Source: Edaphochlamys debaryana (lineage: Eukaryota; Chlorophyta; Chlorophyceae; Chlamydomonadales). Taken from it: a stretch of DNA of 64,000 nt. The position numbers and the translations under genes were made by a program. Shown piece after piece: positions 1 through 10,827 of this stretch. The notes beneath the pieces are model-generated. The model had not been told where the DNA came from. It did not search any database and saw only the letters and a program-made list of their open reading frames with translations. How positions within the stretch are numbered: position 1 is the first letter of the stretch; each line of letters begins with the position of its first letter. Location of the stretch: the NCBI GenBank assembly GCA_016858145.1, contig JAEHOE010000099.1, forward strand, positions 1 to 64,000. The letters are read 5' to 3'.

Positions 1-3000
1 GTGGACCAGAGCACGAGCCCCCTCACGGGCCGTGGCCGCTTCAGCGTGTTGCTCCGCCACAGGCCACAGCCGCGCGCGTCCGACGAGTACGGGCCCGCCG
101 CGGAGTGCCAGACCCCACTCATCAGCACTGCGCTTGCTCCTGCCCCTTGTTGTTGTTGTTGTTACAACGGTCAAGGGCATCAGCCGTGAACTCCCATACG
201 GGCCGTGGGCCCTTGACACCGAATCACCTGGACCAAACCCCCAAGCTGCTGAAAGCTTGCTGCTGCGACGCGTCGCCCAGAAAGCGCAAGGTGCAAGGCC
301 CGGGGGCGGGCTGTGGGGGCTTGCCCCCCACTCAATGATGGCCCTCGTCGGACCCCCAGAAGCGCGGTCTCTTCTCTTGCCAGACCTTGTGCAAGCCCTT
401 CACCACGGGTTCACCACGCGCGAGCACCCTTGTCGAGCAGCAGAGTAGTAGCCAGATGAATCAGCTATTACGTAGAGCAAGCGACCAGACGTCGCGTGTA
501 AAGTCGTTGCGATGGCGCGAAGCCTCCGCTTCTTTATTGCGCCGTCACAGCGAGCGCTTTGCTTGAGGCCTACTACGTTTCTACTTAAAGCCCGATACCC
601 GTAGGTGCATCTACCAAACTGAAACGTGGGAGGCGGCCGGGGCGAGGTCGCGAGACTGGGCGAGTCGCAGAGGCGCAATAGGAAGGGGAAACAAGCATGT
701 GAGCGACCATCATCATCTATGACCAGTGTTGAAAAGCCCGACTGATGTGGAAGCCCAGGTTTGCGCACCGACATCGCGGTCGTGGTGGGCGTGCGGCCGA
801 GCCCCCTCCCGGGACTCGGCCCCCGCCCAGGCCAGCAAGACAAGTAAGTGTCCTCGCCATGCACGCGCGCTCCCCGAGGCATGGCCCTCATACCAGCGAC
901 GATCAGTGCACGGCGCCTAACCCCGCACGCAAACGGGAAGGTGGCAAGACAGGGACCCCGAGGCGACGACCCGAACGCACCCAGCAGGCCGCCAGAAGCC
1001 AGACCACCCCTCAAGTCCGCAATGCGCAACAGCGCCCCTGCACCCGGCCCGAGGTTCCCCTCTGCCAGGGCAGCAGGAGAACGGCAGCAGGCCGCAGCCG
1101 CGCCTACCCCCACCTTGCCCCCGTCGCCCTGATGACAACCAGGCGTGTAGAACAACATCAACGTGTTCCGCAAACTACGCAACCATGGGTACGCCAGGCC
1201 AGAGAGCCGCTAACCGCCCAGCATTCCTCACGCAATGCCACGGCGAAGCCCTTGCAGGCAGCCTCCGCCATCCCAGAGAGCGACACAAGGGGAAGCCCGG
1301 CAGCATAGAGGCGTCTAGAGACGCCGTGCACAGCAGCACATGGCCAGTACAATGCTGCAACGCCCCACGCCACGGCGACAGAACCCTGCAGACGCGGGCC
1401 CTGAGCTCTCGCTCCACTCGAGGCCACAACTGAGCGAGCGCACAACCCGGCAGCAACGCAAGACCCCTCCGCTCCAAGATCCCCGTGCTGTACACACCTC
1501 CAACGCATGCCGTGGCGCCCCGGACGCCTGCACAAGCTGCCTGCCGTGCACCACGGCGCGGCCAGGCTGCCACCCGCAGTCTTCAGCAACCCCGTGCCGG
1601 CCTACCCTCTCCCCCCAGTGGCTGTGCACCACCAGGCACCAGCTTGTCCGCCCTTGATAGCAGCGGCCCAAGCACGCCCTCAACGGACCTTGTCGCACAG
1701 TCTCGTCAAGGCCAGACGGCCAAGCGCCGCCTCTGCTCCTCCAAGCTGCGGGGGGGGGGGCGCCCGCGCTACGTACCTCTCACGGTACGCCGCATACCTG
1801 CAGGTAAGGCCCAGCGAACCCTGCAGCTGGGCGCAGGAGGGCAAACACTTCAGCCCGTGAGCTGGGTGTGCGTCCAGAGCCGGCCGTGGGACCAGAGCAC
1901 GAGCCCCCTCACGGGCCGTGGCCGCTGCAGCGTGTGGCTCCGCCACAGGCCACAGCCGCGCGCGTCCGACGAGTACGGCCCGCCGCGGAGTGCCAGACCC
2001 CACTCATCAGCAGCTGCGCTTGCTCCTGCCCCTTGTTGTTGTTGTTGTTACACGGTCAAGGGCATCAGCCGTGAACTCCCATACGGGCCGTGGGCCCTTG
2101 ACACCAACGAATCACCTGGACCAAACCCCAAGCTGCTGAAAGCTTGCTGCTGCGACGCGTCGCCCAGAAAGCGCAAGGTGCAAGGCCCGGGGGCGGGCTG
2201 TGGGGGCTTGCCCCCAACTCAATGATGGCCCTCGTCGGACCCCCAGAAGCGCGGTCTCTTGCCAGACCTTGTGCAAGCCCTTCACCACGGGTTCACCACG
2301 CGCGAGCACCCTTGTCGAGCAGCAGAGTAGTAGCCAGATGAATCAGCTATTATGTAGAGCAAGCGACCAGACGTCGCGTGTAAGTCGTTGCGATGGCGCG
2401 AAGCCTCCGCTTCTTTATTGCGCCGTCACAGCGAGCGCTTTGCTTGAGGCCTACTACGTTCTACTTAAAGCCCGATACCCGTAGGTGCATCTACCAAACT
2501 GAAACGTGGGAGGCGGCCGGGGCGAGGTCGCGAGACTGGGCGAGTCGCAGAGGCGCAATAGGAAGGGGAAACAAGCATGTGAGCGACCATCATCATCTAT
2601 GACCAGGTGTTGAAAAGCCCGACTGATGTGGAAGGCCCAGGTTGCGCACCAACCGGTCGTGGTGGGGGCGTGCGGCCGAGCCCTCCCGGACTCGGCCCCC
2701 GCCCAGGCCAGCAAGACAAGTAAGTGTCCTCGCCATGCACGCGCGCTCCCGAGGCATGGACCTCATACCAGCGACGATCGGTGCACGGCGCCTAACCCCG
2801 CACGCAAACGGAAGGGGTGGCAAGACAGGGACCCCGAGGCGACGACCCGAACGCACCAGCAGCAGGCCGCCAGAAGCCAGACCACCCCTCAAGTCCGCAA
2901 TGCGCAACAGCGCCCCTGCACCCGGCCCGAGGTTCCCCTCTGCCAGGGCAGCAGGAGAACGGCAGCAGGCCGCAGCCGCGCCTACCCCCACCTTGCCCCC

Positions 3001-3925
3001 GTCGCCCTGATGACAACCAGGCGTGTAGAACAACATCAACGTGTTCCGCAAACTACGCAACCATGGGTACGCCAGGCCAGAGAGCCGCTAACCGCCCAGC
3101 ATTCCTCACGCAATGCCACGGCGAAGCCCTTGCAGGCAGCCTCCGCCATCCCAGAGAGCGACACAAGGGGAAGCCCGGCAGCATAGAGGCGTCTAGAGAC
3201 GCCGTGCACAGCAGCACATGGCCAGTACAATGCTGCAACGCCACGCCACGGCGACAGAACCCTGCAGACGCGGGCCCTGAGCTCTCGCTCCACTCGAGGC
3301 CACAACTGAGCGAGCGCACAACCCGCAGCAACGCAAGACCCCTCCGCTCCAAGATCCCCGTGCTGTACACACCTCCAACGCATGCCGTGGCGCCCCGGAC
3401 GCCTGCACAAGCTGCCGTGCACCACGGCGCGGCCAGGCTGCCACCCGCAGTCTTCAGCAACCCCGTGCACGGCCTACCCTCTCCCCCCAGTGGCTGTGCA
3501 CCACCAGGCACCAGCTTGTCCGCCCTTGATAGCAGCGGCGCCAAGCACGCCCTCAACGGACCTTGTCGCACAGTCTCGTCAAGGCCAGACGGCCAAGCCG
3601 CCTCTGCTCCTCCGAAGCTGCGGGTGGGGGGCGGCCCGCGCTACGTACCGCTCACGCCGCATACCTGCAGGTAAGGCCCAGCGAACCCTGCAGCTGGCGC
3701 AGGAGGGCAAAACACTTCCGCCCGTGAGCTGGGTGTGCGTCCAGAGCCGGGCCGTGGGACCAGAGCACGAGCCCCCCTCACGGGCCGTGGCCGCTGCAGC
3801 GTGTGGCTCCGCCACAGGCCACAGCCGTTGCGCGTCCGACGAGTACGGCCCGCCGCGGAGCGCCAGACCCCCACCCATCAGCAGCTGCGCTTGCTCCTGC
3901 CCCTTGTTGTTGTGTTGTTACACGG
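1..3925 (+). repeat. Repeat A satellite: two tandem ~1.88-kb units plus a partial third
   Basis: The sequence starting at 1 recurs at about 1886 and again at about 3754, giving a period of 1.87-1.89 kb with small indels between copies. Each unit has a short (TTG)n tract near its start, a run of CA-rich GC-rich sequence, and no reading frame conserved between copies: the long open frames shift at indels. No splice pattern, protein motif or RNA gene was recognised. I read it as satellite or transposon-derived tandem DNA. Blocks of the same repeat occur at 30447-33063, 54855-55160 and 59642-61036. Confidence 0.85.
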
Positions 3926-5271
3926 ACATGCGTTGGAGGTGTGTACAGCACGGGGATCTTGGAGCGGAGGGGTCTTGCGTTGCTGCCGGGTTGTGCGCAT
4001 CGCTCAGTTGTGGCCTCGAGTGGAGCGAGAGCTCAGGGCCCGCGTCTGCAGGGTTTGTCGCCGTGGCGTGGCGTTGCAGCAGTGTTACTGGCCATGTGCT
4101 GCTGTGCACGGCGTCTCTAGAACGCCTCTATGCTGCCGGCTTCCCCTTGTGTCGCTCTCTGGGATGGCGGAGGCTGCCTGCAAGGGCTTCGCCGTGGCAT
4201 TGCGTGAGGAATGCTGGGCGGTTAGCGGCTCTCTGGCCTTGGCGTACCCTGGTTGCGTAGTTTTGCGGAACACGTTGATGTTGTTCTACACGCCACATGT
4301 TTTCATCCGGGCGACGGGGGCAAGGTTGGGGGAGGCGCGGCTGCGGCCTGCTGCCGTTCTCCTGCTCTGCCCTGCAGAGGGGAACCTCGGGCCGGGTGCA
4401 GGGGCGCTGTTGCGCATTGCGGACTTGAGCGGTGGTCTGGCTTCTGGCGCCGGCTGGTGCGTTCGGGTCGTCGCCTTGGGGTCCCTGTCTTGCACCCCTT
4501 CCCGTTTGCGTGCGGGATTAGGCGCCGTGCACTGATCGTCGCTGGTATGAGGTCCATGGCCTCGGGAGCGCGCGTGCATGGCGAGGACACTTACTTGTCT
4601 TGCTGGCCTGGGCGGGGGCCGAGTCCCGGGAGGGGCTCGGCCGCACGCCCACCACGACCGCGATGTCGGTTGCGCAAACCTGGGCCTTCCACATCAGTCG
4701 GGCTTTTCAACACATGGTCATAGATGATGATGGTCCTCACATGCTTGTTTCCCCTTCCTATTGCGCCTCTGCGACTCGCCCAGTCTCGCGACCTCGCCCC
4801 GGCCCGCCTCCCACGTTTCAGTTTGGTAGATGCACCTACGGTATCGGGCTTTAAAGTAGACGTAGTAGGCCTCAAGCAAAGCGCTCGCTGTGACGGCGCA
4901 ATAAAGAAGCGGAGGCTTCGCGCCAATCGCAACGACTTGCACGCGACGTCTGGTCGCTGCTCTACAATCATAGCTGAATCATCTGGCTACTACTCTGCTG
5001 CTCGACAAGGGTGCTCGCGCGTGCCAAGCGGCCTTGGTTGATCGACGTTCGCGCTGGAGCACGGAGCGCCACGCGCGGCTGCCGCAAGGAGCAGTCTGGA
5101 AGGTGTTGTGACCCGTGGTGAAGGGCTTGCACAAGGTCTGGCAAGAGACCGCGCTTCTGGGGGTCCGACGAGGGCCATCAATGCGTTGGGGCAAGCCCCC
5201 ACAGCCCGCCCCCGGGCCTTGCACCTGCGCTTTCTGGGCGACGCGTCGCAGCAGCAAGCTTTCATGGGGGG
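3926..5271 (-). repeat. Repeat A, inverted copy (left part)
   Basis: At about 3926 the tandem array flips: after the TTG tract of the third plus-strand unit, the sequence continues as the reverse complement of the region near 1510, and runs backwards to the unit position near 250. The inverted copy then breaks at 5271, where a long-repeat retrotransposon starts, and resumes at 20003. Confidence 0.85.
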
Positions 5272-6431
5272 TGCCGTGAGCAAGCAGGTACCTACTCAAT
5301 ATGTGTCGCGACACGTCTGCACGCATCCTTAAGAAAGCTACACGATAGCAATGGCGAACCCGCTTAAGCGTTTGCAGTGTAAACTAGGCGGGTGAGCAGA
5401 GAGCCGTGAATCCCCGAGGACCCCCCGCCCCTCGCGGCTCGAGTTGATTAGGCGAGATTCGTGTGTAGGCACGCGCGCGGGACATGGAGCTAGGCAGCGC
5501 GCGTGCAAGTTGATAGCAGTAGACGTAGGATTATGGTGTGTCAGGCAGGACCCTCCGTGCATGCCCCCCTTAACGTGGATGACGCGCGGGGCGGCGGAAG
5601 GTGTCAGGTTGCGTGTGGTATGCGCACGCCGGCAGCAGCGTCTCGCCGGCAGACACCGTGCCCTGCAGGCAGCTTTGATTTAGGCTTCTAGTGCGTTCCC
5701 TGACAGGGAAGCGGCCTCCGCGGCACGATCGAAGCAGACCCATCGCACGAGACCTTGGCGAGACTTCAGCTCTTTACCTGCCCCGACGCCCTCAGTCGAT
5801 CGTGGTGGTATACCTGTAGAGACTCCTGACGTGTTGGCGGTATCCAGCCCGGCAACTATGGCGCCATCCGGCCATCAAGTTGGTCCGTGCACCCGCTTCC
5901 CGGCTTCAGCAGTATGTTCTCCTCCTCTATCTGCTATCATGTTATTGACATTGGTGTGGCTCCGAGTAGCCCAGCGGCGGTAGCGAGGGAGGTCTCTGAC
6001 CATGTGCTCTCCCTCCTCCCGAGCAGCCGCAGCATGCATACATAGACGGTACATAGTGTTTATAAGGTTATTGTGTGCTCCGTTTGGGAGCGGAACTAGT
6101 TTGGCAGGACGCTCTAGCATCCTAGGGTCGCGCGTGGTGTGTAGTGGTATTTAGACCCGACTAGGTGAATGTGTGTCAATTAGAAGTTACTTGAGGTGTC
6201 TTAAGTGGCTAGGGTCGACAGCGACGGCACGGCGTGTGAGGGCGCACGGCCTCGGCCAACGCCCAACCGACTGAGTGAGTCAGTGGGCGGCGGCGTATGT
6301 TTGGGCCCTTCCGGCTATGTTGCTAATGCCTATAGTCCTTAGAAGCGCCGCCTCTGAATCCAATAATTCAAATGGAGCGAGCCGTTGGCCTTCCGGATGT
6401 ACGAGCGTGCAACGTTGCGCCGGCGCCGGAA

Positions 6432-6550
6432 TACGTGGCCTGACGTGGCGCAGACGTGGCCTGACGTGTGCCTACGTGGCCCTGACGTGGCGGCCGCCCT
6501 GCTCGTCCTATCGTAACGGCACACCGCAGAGGCCGGGGGAGTATAAAAGG
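6432..6550 (+). promoter_or_regulatory. Probable promoter in left long repeat: ACGTG array plus TATA box
   Basis: Six ACGTG cores, mostly as ACGTGGC with several preceded by CTG, lie within 6432-6493. GTATAAAAGG follows at 6541-6550. ACGTG is the core of plant-type bZIP (G-box) sites. The spacing fits a class II promoter driving the element's transcript from inside the repeat. The same arrangement is at 18568-18683 in the right repeat. Confidence 0.6.
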
Positions 6551-6865
6551 CGACCCGGCCGGCCATTACCCTAAGACACACAAAAGACACAAAGACACAA
6601 TCAAGACAAAGCACTCCCAAACTCTGCAACTCCGGCCCCCAGCATTCATTCTAGTACAAGCAGCTAGCAGCATAACGTCCCCTCATCCTATCATCACTTC
6701 CTATTTTCTCCTCGTTTACGCTGCCCGATTCGGTTGGTCCTTAGAAGCTCACGGGAGGATCCCCGATCGAGCCCGGCACTCAGTCGTAACTGTAAAGCGT
6801 GCGTGTCTCCTCTGCTCCGCCCCCCTTCGCCCCTCTTCCCCCAGGCTTACGCCACTCAGGGCCCA

Positions 6866-8310
6866 TGTCCCATCAGACAGCGCCCCCACACCGAAACACG
6901 TACCCACACAATTTTGTGCGCGGTTGGTGGCTGTGTGGTTGCTCGCCCAAGACGTGTTGCGTTGCTGTGGAGACGCCCAGGGCTCGGCGTGTGATGACGT
7001 GGGCTCTGGTCTCGGCTGTTGCCGCTGGGGGTGGGGTAAGGGGCTGTCACGTTGCGGGGGCTCAATCAACGGACAGGCGCGGGGATTGCGCAGGGGATGC
7101 GCAGTCGCAGTTGCGGAAGCGTAGTTGTTGCGGGACTGGGAACCGGTAGACTGTTGACGGAGACTGTAGACTGTTGGGCGTCGGCTGCTATGATGGCGTC
7201 ATGGGACGTGACGGCGCAGCAGCGGACGTGACGGGTGCCCGCGCTGGAGGGCCGATGACACCAGGAGCTTGGCTTAATCAAGGAGCGGGTGCCAGGCGGC
7301 GAGGAGCCAGAGGCACAGGAGCTTGGCTGAGATGCGGTGTGTCTGGTGGACTGGCTTGGATGGCACCAGGGCTTGGCTCGGACCCTGCACAAGTATACGT
7401 GCAAGAGGGGCCAAGGCAGAAGGCAAGCGAGGCAACCCGTGGGCAGGGGTACACTCGCCTCCACTTGCGTGCGGCTAAGGGAGCCGGCACAGGGGTACTT
7501 GAGAGACTTGAGGGCTCTGCTGCTGCGCGGTTAAGGAACTGCCGCGATAGCACGATAGCAGCAGCTTGACAGCTCGATGGAAGAAGCTCGACTCGACAGA
7601 GGGCTCAGGCACAAGTCCGTGAGGAGCTCAGCACGGTAGCGCAGCAGGGGCTGACGACGTGCTGAGGATGATCAAGGTTGTCGATGCCTTGATACTTGGG
7701 AGCTGGGAGCGCCGCCAGGCTCGAGGAATCAGGTCACAGTCGAGCACTTGGTCGTTACACTCCACGACTACGTGCACAGCATAAGCGCACGTCCACCTTG
7801 TTCACGCAGCATAACCGGTAGTCGGTTAGCGGTCCACCCTTATCCAAGCGCTAAGTTGATAAGTCGCTCCAGCCACTCTAATATGGTAGGGAGTAGTGTC
7901 AGCATCTACCAAGTTGGGTGCGGGGCTTGCCGGGAAAAGCACCGGCGCCCGCCTTAAATACACAACTCCTAACCGCCTCGGGCCTCCAATCCGGGCCCCC
8001 ATGCAATTTCCGACACTCATTCCGTTGGAGCGGTTGCTCCGACAGCGGTTAGCGGTTGCTCCGACAGTTGCCTAACCGCCGTCCCCGTCTGACCACGGGG
8101 GGTCTGACCCGACACGCGGTCCCCCACATGCCCCACTTGCACTCCGGGTAGCCCCAAACGGCTCCCGTTGCTGTATATCAGCTATGTATAACTCGAAAGT
8201 CTCTCGCGAGCGTGTGGGTCAGTCGCGGATTGTGGTCCGCGCTGCCCGCGTGCCACACATCAGGCGGCATGCTCACCCAAACGGCGTGACCCAGGTCCCC
8301 TGATACTACA
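6866..8310 (-). repeat. 3' long repeat (A2 plus terminal B2) of inner element
   Basis: This is the 3' copy for the minus-strand element. On the plus strand it starts with TGTCCCATCA (6866-6875, the terminal B2 segment), followed by the part shared with 12208-13641. A minus-strand TATTTAAGG box lies at about 7953-7961. Directly inside it, at 8311-8322, the plus strand reads GC then TGTCCCATCA again (B1). Confidence 0.85.
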
Positions 8311-8759
8311 GCTGTCCCATCATCCCCCACGTCCGCTAGGCGTCCCTGCCTAGCCCTGGGGCACGCCTGACCCTAAAGTCAGGGCGCCTGTACCTTGGGC
8401 GTTGTGGTCGAAGCAGTTGTTGCGAGCTTCCGACACGGCAATTGGCCGTGATGGCCTGTCCGACTGTCGGCTCGGACTGTAGGCGCGGACTCCGCAACTC
8501 GGGGCTGGGGCGGAATGAAGTCAATAGGGGGCTCCACTCAAGAGGCAGTGTCGTGCGTCTTGTCCCTTGGCCGCGATGGCGGGGTTGGTCACGTACGTGT
8601 AAGAACGACACGCGATGGGTTCGCATACGGCGTGTCAGGTCGTAGCTCCAGACACCAGTCCTCACTTGGTTACTTTGAATCGCTGTGTAACACTCCTTTC
8701 GCGCTGTACATCACAGGAGAAGCCTCAGAGTCCACACATCTCCCTTTGCAATCGTCGCT

Positions 8760-9131
8760 CTATGTAGTCGTAGTCGCTCCTGTAGGCTGCTTAATACTCA
8801 TAGTGCCAGGAGAAAGCTCACTGGCGATGCTCCGCACGTCCGCTGGCGCCGCGAGGATCATTCCATCAGGCTTAGGGTTCTCCCTCCTCATCCTGGCTTC
8901 CTCCGCGGCGTTGAGCGGGTCTTCTCGTCGCCTTGGGGTGACTGTCCTCAAATGCTCCGTAAGTGGGCCGGTGCGCGGCTCCGGGGCCTTGGTCGCGAAG
9001 CTCTGGCGCCAGGAGCGCGTTGCCCTGATATATCCTCTTTTTAGCTCCGCTTCGTGCCTGGTATCGTGCACAAAGCCGTTACGATCGCCTCCTTCCTTTG
9101 TTGCTCGCCACCTGTCGCCATCCTCCATCAC
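8760..9131 (-). CDS. Overlapping ORF in 3' part of inner element, function unknown
   Basis: A 123-residue open frame on the minus strand starts with ATG overlapping the stop of the preceding frame (ATGA). It is charged, rich in Arg and Glu, with no motif I recognise. It is offset by -1 relative to the 9625-9128 frame. It may be the end of an ORF2 product broken by frameshifts, or a chance frame. The 430 bases after it up to the 3' repeat hold nothing visible except the B1 segment. Confidence 0.3.
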   Translation of the reverse strand: MMEDGDRWRATKEGGDRNGFVHDTRHEAELKRGYIRATRSWRQSFATKAPEPRTGPLTEHLRTVTPRRREDPLNAAEEARMRRENPKPDGMILAAPADVRSIASELSPGTMSIKQPTGATTTT

Positions 9132-9625
9132 CTCCGAATCGGCTCCGGGTCGGCTACAGGCTTGACTTGGGCACGTAGAGGAGGTGGGTAGGTATGGGGA
9201 TGTGTACTCCGTGGGCGTCCACTGCGATGTCGCAAGGCGGGCCTCCGCTGGCGGGAGCGAGGCCTCACGCGGTAAGCCTCCGCCGCCTTGTCCTCCGCCA
9301 CAGTCCCGGGAGCCAACGATATTCCGCCTTCAGCGGCTGCCAGCCTTGAGCGGCGGTGAGTTCGGGTCGGGCTCCACACACGTATGGCTTTAGCCTTCGC
9401 AGCAGGACTGCTGGGCGCCAGGCTGACGGCGGTCCGTTCTGGTGCCGCGTCCATCCGCACACTCAGCGGGTGTGCTGCTGGTGCGCCAGTTTCGACTCCT
9501 CCGGGGTCTATCCCCCACGTTTGTCCTCTTCTTCCGTGGCCGCCTCTGGGGTCTATTCCTGACGTTGATTTGAGATCCCTCCTCCCTTGTGGTTGCCACA
9601 GGACGCGCGCTGGCGCACGCGCCAA
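9128..9625 (-). CDS. Overlapping ORF in inner element, function unknown
   Basis: A 165-residue frame, Arg/Pro/Ala-rich and strongly basic, overlaps the end of the preceding frame (10830-9553) by 73 bases in the -1 register. No domain is recognised and no catalytic motif of protease, reverse transcriptase or integrase is visible. Low GC-rich-frame specificity means it could be a shadow. Confidence 0.25.
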   Translation of the reverse strand: MARAPARVLWQPQGRRDLKSTSGIDPRGGHGRRGQTWGIDPGGVETGAPAAHPLSVRMDAAPERTAVSLAPSSPAAKAKAIRVWSPTRTHRRSRLAAAEGGISLAPGTVAEDKAAEAYRVRPRSRQRRPALRHRSGRPRSTHPHTYPPPLRAQVKPVADPEPIRR

Positions 9626-10827
9626 AACTCGAAGCGGGAGCTGAGGGGTGGCGTGACGGCCTCTGGCCTTGCCTTCCGCAGGTGGGGTGCGTTGTCAGTC
9701 ATGGCCGGCGATGCCTCTGGGCGCGCGCCGTGCACAGCAGGAGGCGGGTGGCTTGAAGTCCATGCGACCCGCTTCAGCACAATTACGGGTCCATCCTTCA
9801 TGGGGGTGTCTGGCTTTACCGCCGCTGTGAAGCCTTGCGCCAGCCCGGCGGATAGCCAGGGCGGTGCTCGTAGCTTGAAGATTACTGCGTCCGAAAGGTC
9901 GGCGCAGAACCTCTCCAGGGGCTCCTCAAAGCTCAGCGCGGTCTTGCCTGTCGGGGCAAGACGGGGCCGGGGGCTCATGGCGTCTCCCGGTGGTGCATGG
10001 CACGTGGCTGGCCAGGACGGAGCAGGGCTGTCGTCGGTCGACCCCTCCTTGTCCGTGCTCCGGGCTGCGTCCACACAGTCGCATGCCGTGGCCTTGTCGC
10101 CCGCAGGGGTACCAGGGCCGCTGACGCCTGCCACTGCGTCCGAAGGCCATGCTGCCGGGGCAATGGCTGGATTGCTCTCCGCCTCCGAGGCTGGGGCTTC
10201 AACGCCAGCTGGTCCTGCTGGGAGGTGAGCTTCAGCGGGCGCAGTGGGTTGAACCTCGCCGGGGCGAAGGGGTTGCTGCGCGTACTCGGTACTTGCCGAG
10301 GTAGGGGTGCGTGATGACTCATAAGAGGGCTTAAGATCATGCCTTGGGGAAGAGGTGTTGTCAGCCTCCGATTCGGCATCGTCCTCCTGCGCCTGGTGAC
10401 TTGCAGGGGCGACGGGACCTTCTTCAATCTTCTGTGCCTCCCTCTGCGTTGCCAGAGCCGCCGCCACACTTCGGGTGAGTCGACAGGGGCTTGAGGGCGC
10501 TCGGGCGCTGTCGGGGACTTCCTGCCCCGTAGCCATGGGTGGGAGGACGCTGTGAGGGATGCCGCCATCTTGAAGTGGCCGGGACTCAGGGACTGGCGCG
10601 TCCACCCGTACCCTTGCTTGCGTATCCTGGGTGGGTGTGCCGCTGCCGTTGGCCACAGGCTGCACCCACGCATGAGCCGCCACCGGTGGCTGGCTGGATG
10701 TCTGCGCCCTCCAGGAGGTTGGTAACCGGGTTGCACGGCGGCCAACATACTGGTTGATGTCTACTCCAACTCCAAAGGGCTCAGGACCGGTAAGCCCAGG
10801 GGCCGCGATGGGGCCGCATAACTCCGC
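9553..10827 (-). CDS. ORF2 of inner element, probably joined to gag by -1 frameshift
   Basis: A minus-strand frame in the -1 register relative to gag overlaps its last ~70 bases and runs to 9553 (about 420 residues). The first part is Pro/Ala/Ser-rich and acidic. A more ordered segment near the C-terminus (roughly residues 300-355) has mixed hydrophobic and charged residues. There is no zinc knuckle, no DTG/DSG protease site and no YxDD reverse transcriptase box. If translated it would be as a C-terminal extension of gag through the heptamer at 10779-10773. Confidence 0.45.
   Translation of the reverse strand, partial: AELCGPIAAPGLTGPEPFGVGVDINQYVGRRATRLPTSWRAQTSSQPPVAAHAWVQPVANGSGTPTQDTQARVRVDAPVPESRPLQDGGIPHSVLPPMATGQEVPDSARAPSSPCRLTRSVAAALATQREAQKIEEGPVAPASHQAQEDDAESEADNTSSPRHDLKPSYESSRTPTSASTEYAQQPLRPGEVQPTAPAEAHLPAGPAGVEAPASEAESNPAIAPAAWPSDAVAGVSGPGTPAGDKATACDCVDAARSTDKEGSTDDSPAPSWPATCHAPPGDAMSPRPRLAPTGKTALSFEEPLERFCADLSDAVIFKLRAPPWLSAGLAQGFTAAVKPDTPMKDGPVIVLKRVAWTSSHPPPAVHGARPEASPAMTDNAPHLRKARPEAVTPPLSSRFEFWRVRQRASCGNHKGGGISNQRQE

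Noticed and set aside
240..330. PRKRKV in a repeat A frame, resembling a viral nuclear localisation signal
   Set aside because: A six-residue match in a frame that is not conserved between copies; chance.
400..3674. Long open frames in repeat A on both strands (up to about 290 codons)
   Set aside because: They change frame between copies through small indels, overlap on both strands and have no splice or domain evidence. They reflect GC-rich composition.
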